NCBI RefSeq assembly: GCF_900055185.1
Contig: NZ_FIZX01000002.1
Coordinates: 314,586 to 378,585, forward strand
Length of the DNA stretch: 64,000 nt
Reading direction: 5' to 3'
DNA from: Grimontia celer
GTDB lineage: Bacteria > Pseudomonadota > Gammaproteobacteria > Enterobacterales > Vibrionaceae
Shown here: positions 34,315 through 43,285 of the stretch, piece by piece
Position numbering within the stretch: the stretch's first letter is position 1
Layout: each line of letters starts with the position of its first letter
Position numbers and translations under genes: made by a program
The notes under the pieces: generated by a model
Seen by the model: only the letters and a program-made list of their open reading frames with translations
Database searches by the model: none
What the model was told of the DNA's origin: nothing

Positions 34315-37008
34315 ATGACAGGTTTGGTGAAGAATGAGCCGCTGATTGTGCTCGCAGACGAAGATCTCTCCCATATTGATTTCTATCAGCAGGTTTTGAG
34401 TGAGAGTGGTTACTGGCTCCGCTCGGTGGCTACCCCCGCAAAGTTGATGACGATTCTCCAGCAACATCCGGTCAATATTCTCGTACTCAACATGGATTTT
34501 CCATTCGACGGTGGCGGCTCATTGGCCGAGGAAGTCGCAAAGATCCAGCAGCTTCCTACCTGTCGTGATACGCGAATTGTGATGACAACTACCCAGTTCT
34601 CATCCGATCAAAAACAGCAGGCTTATCGCAGTGGCGGTGCAGATTATGTGGTTTATCCTATTGCACCTGAAGAGTTGTTCTTGAAAATGTCGACGCATCT
34701 GACTGCAGGTGCCAGAAAGAACGTCTCCAGTGCATTGAGTCGCAGCTTCAATGTCTTGTCAGAATCCAACATGGCGTTATACCCCATGATGGCAACAGCG
34801 CTGAGCTGCGCTCAAATGCTTAACCAGACCTCGCTCAGTAATAAACAAGCGCTTTATCTAGATAGCCTGACTCGCTCACTAAAACGAACGGGGGTGATTT
34901 GCGATAACCTCCGTGATTTCCAAGAGCTCTCATCTCACTTCCTGACCCTCGAAAACACGCCCTTTGATCTCGACCAATTGTTGGAAAGCCTGCGCGAATA
35001 TCTTCTCAGCGAAGCGGAGAGCCGTGAAGTTGAACTCTTATTTAATGTGCCGCTTGATGTACCCCGTTCATTGGTCGGCGACCCAGACCGGCTGCGCCGT
35101 GTTTTGTTGAATATCATTGATGAGGCGATGATTGTTGGGGAAGGCAGCCCTTTGATCCTTAGTATTAAATCAGGTCAGCTCAATGATCAAAGTGCCGTGC
35201 TTGAATTCGCTATCAATCAGAAAGTGACGGCTCACGAAGAGATGTTCGACGACTTGGATGAGTTAACGGAACGCTTGGTGATGGCGAAATCCGAAGTCGA
35301 TGAATCCATTAATTTGCTGATTGCTTCTTACTTGATTGAGCAAATGGGCGGTCAGGTGCATTACGACATGGATGACGGTGAGCCCGGTGTCTATTTCAAT
35401 ATGGAACTGCAACTGGCGAAAGCCACATCGGATAAAAGCTTTTCAGTTCCAGTTGATCTGCGTGAACTGCGAGTGTTGATTGTGGACGACAACCCTTCTT
35501 CCATCGCGGTTCATCAGGCGATTGTGGAATCACTCGGTTTTGAGGTGGACTCCGCCAACGACGTCGATAGCGCTTTTACAGCGATTGTGGAAGGACATTT
35601 GGATTTAGAGTTGGAGCCTTATGACCTAGTGCTTCTCGATTGGCATATGCCAGGGAAGAAAGGGTTCCACCTATTAGAGAAAATCAAAAACGACCTTGAT
35701 CCTGATAAGCATCCGTTGGTCATAGTGATCAGTGCTTACGACAAGAAGGTGATCGATAAAGAGCGTGGTAAAGGCAAGATTGACGGTTACCTCCACAAGC
35801 CGATTTCAGCCTCGGTCATGTTTGACACCATCATGGAAGTGATGGGGCAGAACCTTCCTAAAACTCACCGCCGTGTGATGGGCGCGAAGCAGCATGGCTC
35901 AGCCGTGACAGTGAACGGTGGGGGGCGTCGAATCCTGGTCGTTGATGACATGCCTATCAACCAGCAGATTGCCCGCGAAGTATTGATCAGTAATGATTTT
36001 CAGGTAGAGCTGGCAGCTTCCGGTCGTGAAGCTGTTGTCAAAGTCTGTCCCGCGCCAGAGCTGTATGACGCCATTTTGATGGATCTCGAAATGCCGGAAA
36101 TGAACGGGTTGGAAGCCACACGGATCATCCGAGAAACCTCAGATAAAGAAAGCCTGCCGATTTTTGCTGTCACTGCTCATACCATGGAGCGCGATCGTCA
36201 ACGTTGTTCCGAAGCAGGTATGAATGATCACATCCCGAAACCTTTGGATGCGGACAACCTGCTGCAAAAACTGGCGGGATATCTCGGCCTTGCCGTAACT
36301 TCTGTGATACACGATGAACAAGATATTGAAAGCCACAGTACAGACTACGAATATGTTGATGTGGAAGACGGGATCAAGCGCGTGATGGGTAACGAGGCGC
36401 TTTACTTCAAACTGCTAAGTGACTTTGTGCATCAGGCGCGGGCGCAGGAAAACCAGATTTACCACCAGATTGACGCAGGACAGCTGACCGAAGCCTCGGA
36501 AAATGCACACACCATCGCGGGTAGTGCCGGCAATTTATCGATTGTTGGCCTTCGCCGCTCCGCGAAGCAGCTCCAAAATGCCTTGATGGCGTTGGAAGAT
36601 TACCAACCGCCGCTCAATCACTTCAAACGCGATATGGATAACGCCATCAAAGAGATTGGTGAAATCTTGTTGAAGCGTAATCAAGCACCTGTGCCCAGTG
36701 AGTTGCTGCAAGAAGGAAGTAGCGGTGGCGAAGCAATTCAGAAAAAAGCATCAAATGTGGACCAGGCAAAATTGGCACGGTTGAAAGTTTTCAGGGACCA
36801 AATGCTGTCACAGGATTTGATTGCGATAGATACCTACTATCAGCTGCTGGTCGATTACTGCGACTTGGCACCTAAGCTTAAACCTGTGGGCGACAAGCTG
36901 ATTGAACTTGATTACGCCAAAGCGATTGCGGCATTCAATGTCTATGTGAAAGAGAGCAAGCTGGATATCTCGCTGGCCGCTGAAAAGGGAGCTTCGCATG
37001 CACGCTAA
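34315..37008 (+). CDS. Multi-receiver hybrid protein with degenerate kinase core and HPt
   Basis: This 897-residue cytosolic protein has no membrane segment. Domain order: receiver 1 (about 8-130) with N59 where the phosphoacceptor Asp belongs (L-V-L-N-M-D-F-P); a kinase-like region (about 140-375) that keeps D-P-D-R-L-R-R-V-L-L-N but lacks the H-E-x-R-T-P histidine box and clear G-boxes; receiver 2 with D442 (V-L-L-D-W-H-M-P-G); receiver 3 with D590 (I-L-M-D-L-E-M-P); and an HPt domain with H732 (A-H-T-I-A-G-S-A-G-N). It therefore looks like a phosphorelay hub that receives phosphate from elsewhere rather than an active kinase. Its end overlaps the next gene, a c-di-GMP protein, by 11 bp. 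It is divergent from the adhesin gene. Confidence 0.9.
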   Translation: MTGLVKNEPLIVLADEDLSHIDFYQQVLSESGYWLRSVATPAKLMTILQQHPVNILVLNMDFPFDGGGSLAEEVAKIQQLPTCRDTRIVMTTTQFSSDQKQQAYRSGGADYVVYPIAPEELFLKMSTHLTAGARKNVSSALSRSFNVLSESNMALYPMMATALSCAQMLNQTSLSNKQALYLDSLTRSLKRTGVICDNLRDFQELSSHFLTLENTPFDLDQLLESLREYLLSEAESREVELLFNVPLDVPRSLVGDPDRLRRVLLNIIDEAMIVGEGSPLILSIKSGQLNDQSAVLEFAINQKVTAHEEMFDDLDELTERLVMAKSEVDESINLLIASYLIEQMGGQVHYDMDDGEPGVYFNMELQLAKATSDKSFSVPVDLRELRVLIVDDNPSSIAVHQAIVESLGFEVDSANDVDSAFTAIVEGHLDLELEPYDLVLLDWHMPGKKGFHLLEKIKNDLDPDKHPLVIVISAYDKKVIDKERGKGKIDGYLHKPISASVMFDTIMEVMGQNLPKTHRRVMGAKQHGSAVTVNGGGRRILVVDDMPINQQIAREVLISNDFQVELAASGREAVVKVCPAPELYDAILMDLEMPEMNGLEATRIIRETSDKESLPIFAVTAHTMERDRQRCSEAGMNDHIPKPLDADNLLQKLAGYLGLAVTSVIHDEQDIESHSTDYEYVDVEDGIKRVMGNEALYFKLLSDFVHQARAQENQIYHQIDAGQLTEASENAHTIAGSAGNLSIVGLRRSAKQLQNALMALEDYQPPLNHFKRDMDNAIKEIGEILLKRNQAPVPSELLQEGSSGGEAIQKKASNVDQAKLARLKVFRDQMLSQDLIAIDTYYQLLVDYCDLAPKLKPVGDKLIELDYAKAIAAFNVYVKESKLDISLAAEKGASHAR

Positions 37009-38749
37009 TCATACTGCTCCGGATAAAGATACTGTCCTTCTTGTCGACTCGTCGCCTAACAGCATCCGCATTCTCAACGCCATTCTGGGTGAAGAATACC
37101 GGGTGATTTTCTCCACTACGGGGGCGACTGCCAAGGTCCTTGCCAAATCAGAATCGCCAAAGCTCATCCTGATGGATGTTGAATTGCCAGATATGGATGG
37201 TTTTGCGCTTTGTCAGCACTTCAAGACTGAACCAGAAACCAAAGATATTCCCGTCATTCTGATCACTGAGCACTCAGAGGACGAAGGGCGTGAAATGGGG
37301 CTGAAAATCGGCTGTGCGGATTACATATCCAAACCGGTCTCGCCGGCAGAAGTGAAGCTTCGAATCTACAACCAGTTACGAATCCGCCGCAACGAAGAAC
37401 TCATCATGCAGCGCGCGCTCTATGATTCGCTGACAGGACTTGCGAATCGAAACCTGACATTGGATAGACTGCGTTACGCGATTGCCCACGATCTGCGCCG
37501 TGGACTGATGACAGGTGTGATGCTGGTGGACATTGATAATTTCAAAATCATCAACGATACCTTAAGCCATGATGTGGGCGATCAGGTTCTGGTTGAGCTT
37601 TCACGTCGCATCGTCAAAGCGGTAAGGGAAATAGACACAGTCGGGCGTGTCAGTGGTGATGAGTTTCTGATTGTATTGCCCGGATTGCACCAGACTGAAA
37701 ACGCCTGCCAGATAGCAAGTAAACTTCGAAAAGCCATCAACAAACCGGTAGAAATCGCTGGTGGTGGCGAAGTGCATGTCACTGCCAGTATTGGTGTGTC
37801 ACTCTGCCCGCTGGATTCAGACGACTTCAAGCGTCTCTTCGGCTATGCGGATGTGGCGAAGCATCAAGCGAAAGAGGGCGGGAAAGACAGTTACCGCCTG
37901 TTTACCAGCGAGATGAATGACAGCGTCCAACGTCGCCTGCGCCTTGAATATCATTTGGTTTGGGCGCTGTCTCGGGGCGAATTTTCAGTGGTCTATCAGC
38001 CTCTGTATGATTTGAAAACAAACCGTATTTCCGGCGCTGAAGCTTTGCTTCGCTGGAATAATGACGAGCTTGGGTCTGTACCACCGGCGGAGTTTATTCC
38101 TATCGCTGAGCAGTCGAACCTGATTTATGAGATCGGAAAGTTCGTGCTGGATACCGCCATGCGTGATTTTTCTGAGCTCAAGAATCGTGAGGGCGATTTG
38201 TTGCACTTGGCGGTGAATATTTCGCCGCAACAAGTGCGCCAACCACACTTTGTGGAAGACTTTCTGGGAACCATGGAAAAACACGGATTTGCTCCTGGCC
38301 GTATCGAACTGGAGGTGACTGAAGGCTTGCTCCTGAGCAATCAGCCCAATGTGAAAGAGATGCTGAATAAGTTGCATGACTTGGGAACAGAGCTTTCGAT
38401 GGATGATTTTGGCACGGGCTATTCGTCTCTTAGCTACTTGCTGCAATTCCCGTTTGATGCACTCAAAATTGACCGTGAATTCGTTGACGGGATAACGGAC
38501 GTAGAGCTCAATGAGGCGCTTGCGACCGCAGTGATTTCTATGGCACAAGGCCTGAAAATAAAAACCGTTGCCGAAGGGGTAGAAACGGAGGAGCAACTGG
38601 AAATGCTCAAGTCGAAAGGGTGCGATTTAGCGCAGGGTTATTACCTAAGTCGTCCGCTAGATATTGACGGACTGAAAACTCTTCTGGGTGAAACGGAAGG
38701 TGAATCCTCAAAGGATGGAAAAGCCACGAATAAAACCAAAACCACCTAG
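36998..38749 (+). CDS. REC-GGDEF-EAL c-di-GMP signalling protein
   Basis: This 583-residue response regulator has a receiver with phosphoacceptor D60 (I-L-M-D-V-E-L-P). Its GGDEF domain reads S-G-D-E-F at 219-223, a variant often still active as diguanylate cyclase. The EAL phosphodiesterase domain carries E348 in E-A-L-L-R-W, D-D-F-G-T-G-Y-S-S and the final E-G-V-E-T-E-E-Q. Both output domains keep key residues, so it may make or break c-di-GMP depending on phosphorylation. The ATG lies inside the end of the hybrid receiver gene, so the pair is translationally coupled and probably forms one relay. A link to control of the divergent adhesin is attractive but only inferred. Confidence 0.94.
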   Translation: MHANHTAPDKDTVLLVDSSPNSIRILNAILGEEYRVIFSTTGATAKVLAKSESPKLILMDVELPDMDGFALCQHFKTEPETKDIPVILITEHSEDEGREMGLKIGCADYISKPVSPAEVKLRIYNQLRIRRNEELIMQRALYDSLTGLANRNLTLDRLRYAIAHDLRRGLMTGVMLVDIDNFKIINDTLSHDVGDQVLVELSRRIVKAVREIDTVGRVSGDEFLIVLPGLHQTENACQIASKLRKAINKPVEIAGGGEVHVTASIGVSLCPLDSDDFKRLFGYADVAKHQAKEGGKDSYRLFTSEMNDSVQRRLRLEYHLVWALSRGEFSVVYQPLYDLKTNRISGAEALLRWNNDELGSVPPAEFIPIAEQSNLIYEIGKFVLDTAMRDFSELKNREGDLLHLAVNISPQQVRQPHFVEDFLGTMEKHGFAPGRIELEVTEGLLLSNQPNVKEMLNKLHDLGTELSMDDFGTGYSSLSYLLQFPFDALKIDREFVDGITDVELNEALATAVISMAQGLKIKTVAEGVETEEQLEMLKSKGCDLAQGYYLSRPLDIDGLKTLLGETEGESSKDGKATNKTKTT

Positions 38750-38770
38750 ACGGCTGTTAGCGCAACACAA

Positions 38771-38794
38771 AAGGGAGCTACGGCTCCCTTTTTT
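38771..38794. terminator. Terminator after the GGDEF-EAL gene, possibly bidirectional
   Basis: The stem AAGGGAGC, loop TACG, GCTCCCTT is followed by TTTT. On the minus strand it ends in CTTTTG and may also serve the DUF1223 gene. Confidence 0.88.
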
Positions 38795-38803
38795 GATTAT
38801 GGC

Positions 38804-39511
38804 CTACTCCAGCCAACCCGCTACCGTTTGAACAGGATCGCCACCGCCTTGTGGTGTCAGCCAAACCGCAATAGCAGAAGGATTAGCAGCTGTGTTGCCG
38901 TCGAGCGCAAACTGCCAGTTGTGCTGGCCAGTTTTTGCATCGAAATCCACTACTACAAAATCGTGCTCTAGCGTTCTTCCTCGGTTCTCACCGCGTTTAA
39001 CTTGCGTGGTAATATCCATTGCCAGCAAAGCATACTGCGCCTGCAAGCGTTCGTTGCCTTCGTAGTTAATCCTCAACGTATTACCATTGATAGAAGCTTT
39101 TAGCTTTGGCGCTTTGGGACCATTGGCATAAGGAACAGGTTGTCTGGCAAAAAATCCGCGCCATTCCTGATCATTGATAAACCACCCTGGGGTGTACACG
39201 CCACTGGCACGGCTTTGGGACACCTTCTGACGCTGTCTCTGGCTGAACTCTGGTTTTGCATATTTGTCTGTCCAACCAATGTAGTTCCAGTAGTCCACAT
39301 GAAAAGCCATAGGGATAACTGTGGTCCAAAGCCCTTCTTTTCCTTTGAGCTTGTTGAGTGCTGCCTCGGCGGGAGGGCAGCTACTGCAACCTTCGGAGGT
39401 ATAAAGCTCTACGATTGTTGCTGGCGAGCCGTTGCTTTCCCAGCTCTGTGCAGACAGTGTCGCAGGTGCCAATGCAGCGGCAATGAGAGTAAAAGAAAAC
39501 AAGGTGCGCAT
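38804..39511 (-). CDS. DUF1223 thioredoxin-like exported protein
   Basis: A 235-residue protein with a signal peptide (T-L-I-A-A-A-L-A-P, cleavage after S-A-Q or nearby). DUF1223 family landmarks are V-E-L-Y-T-S-E-G-C-S-S-C-P-P-A-E (C42/C45 redox-like pair), F-H-V-D-Y-W-N-Y-I-G-W and Y-T-P-G-W-F. The fold is thioredoxin-like; no reaction is established for the family. AAGGGATCC precedes the ATG. It is a single gene facing away from the cutA remnant. Confidence 0.88.
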   Translation of the reverse strand: MRTLFSFTLIAAALAPATLSAQSWESNGSPATIVELYTSEGCSSCPPAEAALNKLKGKEGLWTTVIPMAFHVDYWNYIGWTDKYAKPEFSQRQRQKVSQSRASGVYTPGWFINDQEWRGFFARQPVPYANGPKAPKLKASINGNTLRINYEGNERLQAQYALLAMDITTQVKRGENRGRTLEHDFVVVDFDAKTGQHNWQFALDGNTAANPSAIAVWLTPQGGGDPVQTVAGWLE

Positions 39512-39645
39512 ATTGGATCCCTTCTATAGCGTGTCACAACAAAGACCCGAGTTGATATGAATCTCTTTCAAATCGTGAAACTGAATCTTGATGAATCAGT
39601 GTGAGATAATGGCCTTGTTTAAATTAACGCTGAGGTGGAATAGAG

Positions 39646-39673
39646 TTGACATGCTTCGCCAAGCTTCTATTCA
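39646..39673 (+). promoter_or_regulatory. Possible sigma-70 promoter of the cutA remnant
   Basis: TTGACA at 39646-39651 is followed after 16 bp by TATTCA. The -35 box is perfect, the -10 box weak. The site lies about 22 bp before the cutA start codon, so the leader would be very short. Confidence 0.35.
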
Positions 39674-39694
39674 CAATATCGACTGAGGCCGAGT

Positions 39695-39972
39695 ATGAAC
39701 ACTTCTCCTGAATCTTATGTGGTTGTGATGACTACCTTCGCTGATGACAATATCGGCAAACGTATTATCGAATCCTTGCTTGAAAAGAAACTGGCTGCCT
39801 GCGTTCAGGTGTTACCCATTCAGAGTTACTACCATTGGCAGGGAGAGATAGCGTCGGATACAGAAAAGCACGTGATGATTACGACGTGCCGGAAGTGATC
39901 CAATTGCCTATTGAAACTGGGCTGGAAGCTTATCTGGGGTGGATTTCGGAGAGTTGCGACCAGAACAGGTAA
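39695..39972 (+). pseudogene. cutA: cutA remnant with internal deletion and frameshift
   Basis: CutA is a small trimeric protein of about 105-112 residues linked to divalent-cation tolerance. The first 63 or so codons are normal (V-V-V-M-T-T-F-A-D-D, K-L-A-A-C-V-Q-V-L-P, Y-Y-H-W-Q-G-E-I). Right after H-V-M-I the frame jumps to Y-D-V-P-E-V-I-Q-L-P-I-E-T-G, the normal C-terminal part, which reads to TAA 39970-39972. About 20 residues in between (the K-T-x...x-H-P segment) are missing. The frame offset means the loss is 1 modulo 3 bases (about 58 or 61). As written, translation stops at TGA 39896. The missing helix and strand belong to the core, so the product should not fold. A sequencing gap is less likely given the size. 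Confidence 0.85.
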
Positions 39973-39974
39973 AA

Positions 39975-40010
39975 CAAAAATGCCTCTGGTTAGGGACTGC
40001 AGAGGCATTG
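39975..40010 (-). terminator. Terminator of the beta-barrel protein gene
   Basis: On the minus strand the stem AATGCCTCTG / CAGAGGCATT, with an 11-base loop, is followed by TTTGTTTT. Confidence 0.85.
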
Positions 40011-40030
40011 AACAATGAAGCGATGCTTGT

Positions 40031-40573
40031 TTAGAACTGAACTTTATAGCCTACGATCAGGCTAATATTCTTTTCGGTATCATCGCGATCTGTACCATCC
40101 TCGAGTGCGCCTTCGATCTTGCCTTGGGTATAGCGCAGACCTACCATCAGATCTGAAAAGTTGCCATCAATACCCGCACCCCAACGGAAACCGTCGCCTG
40201 TAGCGTCATCGCTACCTCTGTAGATTCTCAGCGAGGAATAGCCTGCAAGGCCATATACATCAATAGAGCTTTCCGAGCCCATATAAAAGCGCTTGCCGAC
40301 AGGTATGTTTGCGGAGTATGAATAATCTTCTTTGTAGCCGCCGTATGTTTCTTCAAAGTCGTCGTTTTTCAGCAGCGCGAATTCCAATTCACCACCAATA
40401 AAGAAGGCATTATCAGCAATATTCTTCGCACCAACATGAATGGCATATTTTTGACCCTTCTCATCAGCGAATTCATGTGCGCCAATGCTCCCTGCTATAT
40501 AAAGGTCCTGTTCACTTGCTTGCGCAGCGCCGGATGCCAATGCTGAAAACAGCAAAGCGGTTCCCCATTTCAT
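40031..40573 (-). CDS. Small outer-membrane beta-barrel protein
   Basis: A 180-residue exported protein with signal peptide (cleavage after A-A-Q-A-S or nearby). It has alternating amphipathic strands with Gly/aromatic patterns (Y-I-A-G-S-I-G-A-H-E-F, F-R-W-G-A-G-I-D-G-N, L-M-V-G-L-R-Y-T-Q-G) and the terminal phenylalanine (Y-K-V-Q-F) used for barrel insertion. Length and pattern fit an eight-stranded OmpA/OmpX-like barrel. The specific function is unknown. The palindromic element copy 3 lies just upstream. Confidence 0.82.
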   Translation of the reverse strand: MKWGTALLFSALASGAAQASEQDLYIAGSIGAHEFADEKGQKYAIHVGAKNIADNAFFIGGELEFALLKNDDFEETYGGYKEDYSYSANIPVGKRFYMGSESSIDVYGLAGYSSLRIYRGSDDATGDGFRWGAGIDGNFSDLMVGLRYTQGKIEGALEDGTDRDDTEKNISLIVGYKVQF

Positions 40574-40605
40574 TATTTATTCCTTTTCCTAACCAATATG
40601 AAGAT

Positions 40606-40655
40606 GTATACCCAAACAACCTGAATGCGAGCATCTTCAGGTCGTTTGGTTATAT
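40606..40655. repeat. Intergenic palindromic element, copy 3
   Basis: GTATACCCAAACAACCTGAA pairs with TTCAGGTCGTTTGGTTATAT across a ten-base centre, with a few mismatches. It is upstream of the beta-barrel gene. Confidence 0.88.
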
Positions 40656-40762
40656 TTCTTTGCCAAAATACAGGAGACGAAAATATGGAAGTTGTATCTT
40701 ATTTAATAAAGGAAAGGCTTTGTTTGTATTTATATTAATTTAAATGCATTGCGTTGATATGC

Positions 40763-40802
40763 AAAAGGCAAGATTTGTATTAAATAATATTCAAATCTTG
40801 CC
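40763..40802 (-). terminator. Terminator of the hxlR-type regulator gene
   Basis: The 11-bp perfect stem GGCAAGATTTG / CAAATCTTGCC has a 14-base AT-rich loop, and on the minus strand is followed by TTTTGC. It starts 18 bp past the regulator stop. Confidence 0.8.
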
Positions 40803-40819
40803 TGATTATTTGACGAGAT

Positions 40820-41188
40820 CTATTTTTTTAGTTCGATTTGATGTGCTTCTGACCAATTTCTCAAGTCATCAAGAATTTTCAGTGCGGATTGTCCAAATTC
40901 AGTGAGTTCATAGCTGACCGCGATAGGACGGTCGCTGATCACTTTGCGTAATACCATGCCTTCGTTTTCCAGTTCTTTTAAACGCTGATCGATCATCTTT
41001 TTGCTGGCACCACCCAATTGGCGGGCAAGGTCATTAAAACGCACTGGGCCGTCTTTTAAATGGTAAATAATAGAGCCTTTCCACTTACCGCCAATCAATC
41101 TCATGGCTCGTTCAATCGCACATGGCTCGGTGCAAACATTCGTCGCAGATTTTCGACCGCGGCTGTCGATTTCAATTTTCGCTACCAA
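40820..41188 (-). CDS. HxlR-family transcriptional regulator
   Basis: A 122-residue winged-helix DNA-binding protein. The HxlR signature is plain: C-A-I-E-R-A-M-R-L-I-G-G-K-W-K-G-S-I-I, G-P-V-R-F-N-D-L-A-R-Q-L-G-G-A-S-K-K-M, then the wing and V-S-Y-E-L-T-E-F-G. The conserved cysteine before I-E-R-A is often a redox or electrophile sensor in this family; an additional cysteine lies four residues earlier. It is divergent from the FrnE-type oxidoreductase gene across a 159-bp promoter region, so it probably controls that gene. Confidence 0.93.
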   Translation of the reverse strand: MVAKIEIDSRGRKSATNVCTEPCAIERAMRLIGGKWKGSIIYHLKDGPVRFNDLARQLGGASKKMIDQRLKELENEGMVLRKVISDRPIAVSYELTEFGQSALKILDDLRNWSEAHQIELKK

Positions 41189-41347
41189 GGTAAATGCCTC
41201 GTTCTCGATAACCTTAAGTCAGATCTAGGTTACAAAAAGTAAACTGGTTGAAAAGAAGGTAAAGGTTACCATAATTAACCACACAATACATTCTATACCC
41301 TTGCAGACTGATATGCCGATTTTTGCAGCGGGTAAAAGGAGTTCGCC

Positions 41348-41989
41348 ATGACCGATAAAATCAAAATCGACATTGTCTCTGACGTTGTTTGCCCTTGGTG
41401 CATCATCGGGTACAAACGCTTAGAGAAAGCCATTGATGAGCTGGGTATGCAAGAAAATATAGAGCTGGAATGGCAGCCGTTCCAGCTCAATCCGCATGTT
41501 GGTTCTGAAGGTGAAAACCTACGAGAGCATTTGATGGGCAAATACGGCATGAGCAGGGAAGACAGTGACCGCAATCGTCAGAACCTAACGAACCTGGGGC
41601 AAGAGCTTGGCTTTCAGTTTACGTTTTTCGATGAGATGAAAACCCTGAACACCCGTGACGCCCACATTCTTTTGGAATACGCGAAGGAGCAGGGAAAGCA
41701 AACGGCTTTGAAACTACGTTTGTTTGATGCTTATTTTTCTGAGAAGCAGGACATTTCGAACCGAGATACGTTGGCGAAGCTATTGGAAGAGAGCGGTTTG
41801 AGTGCTGAAGAAGGCATTGCCAAGCTAGAAGATGCCAAAGCAGCCAAGAGCTTCGCCGACGCACAGAATTACTGGCGTGGTCTTGGTGTTTCCTCCGTTC
41901 CAACGATCGTTTTCAACCGCGAAAGTGCAGTGACAGGTGCTCAGCCTGTCGACGTGCTAAAGCAGATATTGAAAGAAATGAATTCTTAA
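41348..41989 (+). CDS. FrnE-type DsbA-family oxidoreductase
   Basis: A 213-residue cytosolic thiol oxidoreductase. It has the thioredoxin-fold motif D-V-V-C15-P-W-C18-I-I-G, the W-Q-P-F-Q-L-N-P strand, the helical insert, and the cis-Pro loop S-S-V-P-T-I-V-F-N, all typical of FrnE/2-hydroxychromene-2-carboxylate isomerase relatives. No signal peptide is present. The divergent HxlR regulator suggests induction by thiol or quinone stress. AAAGGAG lies just before the ATG. Confidence 0.93.
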   Translation: MTDKIKIDIVSDVVCPWCIIGYKRLEKAIDELGMQENIELEWQPFQLNPHVGSEGENLREHLMGKYGMSREDSDRNRQNLTNLGQELGFQFTFFDEMKTLNTRDAHILLEYAKEQGKQTALKLRLFDAYFSEKQDISNRDTLAKLLEESGLSAEEGIAKLEDAKAAKSFADAQNYWRGLGVSSVPTIVFNRESAVTGAQPVDVLKQILKEMNS

Positions 41990-42058
41990 TATTGAGAAAG
42001 TCGACATGTGGATCGTTCATTAGAATGCTCTGAATTTTACTGTTACACGGATGTGATT

Positions 42059-43285
42059 ATGAGTTTGTCGGACCATCCTCTTTGGCGTAAGCCTCAACAC
42101 CATTTAGACAGCGGTCATGCCAGTGATCATGTTCACTGGTTAGAGCTGTTCTATGACTTGGTGCATGTGGTTTCAATCTTTGTACTGGGCAATTACCTGA
42201 GCCATCACCTCAGCGTTGAAGGCTTTGCTATCTTCGCCATGCTGTTTGTGGTGGTGTGGTTTGCCTGGTTTGATCTGAGCTTATTTAACTCGCTGTACGT
42301 AAGCACTGATATACGTCACCGATTGGTGATGGCGGCGCAGATCTTAACGGTGATGTTGATGACCTCATCGATCCATTCGATCGACCATGGCGGTTGGGCG
42401 TTTTTTGCCGTCGGTTACGCGCTGAACCGTTTTATCATCGCATATCTCTATCGCAGGGCAAGGAAAGTGGGGGATTCTGAGGAGTCTCTGCCTTGTGAAA
42501 TGTCCCGTAACTACGGGATTGCGTCTGCCATTTTTGCAGTCAGCGCTTTCCTGCCTCAGCCCTATGGTTACATCCTGTTTGGTATTGGCATGCTGGTGAT
42601 TTGGGCGCTTTTCGTTATGCCTAAAATCGGTATTATCCGCCATGATCGGTTGGTGCCAAGACTTGGTCATATGGCAGAACGCTTTGCCTTGCTGCTCTTG
42701 ATTGTCGTGGGTGAGGGCTTCTTCAAACTGATCATCACACTGTCGGAATATGGCGTGTCCAATGTATCGCCAGATGTGTTTGTTAACTACGTTATTGGTG
42801 GGTTCTCGTTGCTGGTGATGTGCTGGATTTACTTCGACTTTGCAGGCAACGGAAAACCGCGCAGCACAGATCCTAAAACCATGATGCAATGGACGCTGGC
42901 TCACCTGCTACTCATGCTATCCGCAGTATGTGTGGGGGTTGCACTGTCTGCTGAAGTGAAAGTGGGCTTCTGGGATCACTACCCATTTAAGTATGCGGTC
43001 ATTGGTTGTCTTGGTCTGGCTGGCTATCTCTATGCATTGTTGCTTATCCAGAACGTCATTGAAGAACGAACAGCGCACCGATTCGCAACAGCAAAAGTAC
43101 GTATGGTGGGAATTGCGCTGTCGTTTGTAGCTCTGGCGATTGTGGCATTTGTTCCTGCGCTTGTGGGTAATTTTGTGTGGGGTACGGCGCTCATTTCTCA
43201 GGCGGTGATCCCGATGCGAAATGCGTATATCGCGATATCAGCCAGCGAAAATGAAACCAACACTGAAGTGGAAGACGCGGGTTGA
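42059..43285 (+). CDS. LtrA-like multi-helix membrane protein
   Basis: About 408 residues with ten or more membrane helices. The N-terminal H-W-L-E-L-F-Y-D-L-V-H-V motif is the hallmark of the low-temperature requirement A (LtrA) family, whose biochemical role is unknown. No strong ribosome site marks the start; ATG 42059 is my choice because the conserved motif lies about 22 residues in, but GTG 42008 would give 425 residues. The stop overlaps the next start (TGATG), so it is co-translated with an ion channel gene, an arrangement hinting at a joint membrane function. Confidence 0.85.
   Translation: MSLSDHPLWRKPQHHLDSGHASDHVHWLELFYDLVHVVSIFVLGNYLSHHLSVEGFAIFAMLFVVVWFAWFDLSLFNSLYVSTDIRHRLVMAAQILTVMLMTSSIHSIDHGGWAFFAVGYALNRFIIAYLYRRARKVGDSEESLPCEMSRNYGIASAIFAVSAFLPQPYGYILFGIGMLVIWALFVMPKIGIIRHDRLVPRLGHMAERFALLLLIVVGEGFFKLIITLSEYGVSNVSPDVFVNYVIGGFSLLVMCWIYFDFAGNGKPRSTDPKTMMQWTLAHLLLMLSAVCVGVALSAEVKVGFWDHYPFKYAVIGCLGLAGYLYALLLIQNVIEERTAHRFATAKVRMVGIALSFVALAIVAFVPALVGNFVWGTALISQAVIPMRNAYIAISASENETNTEVEDAG

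Noticed and set aside
40477-40743. Open frame across the beta-barrel gene start and palindromic copy 3
   Set aside because: It runs antisense to the signal peptide region and through the palindrome; composition is not protein-like.
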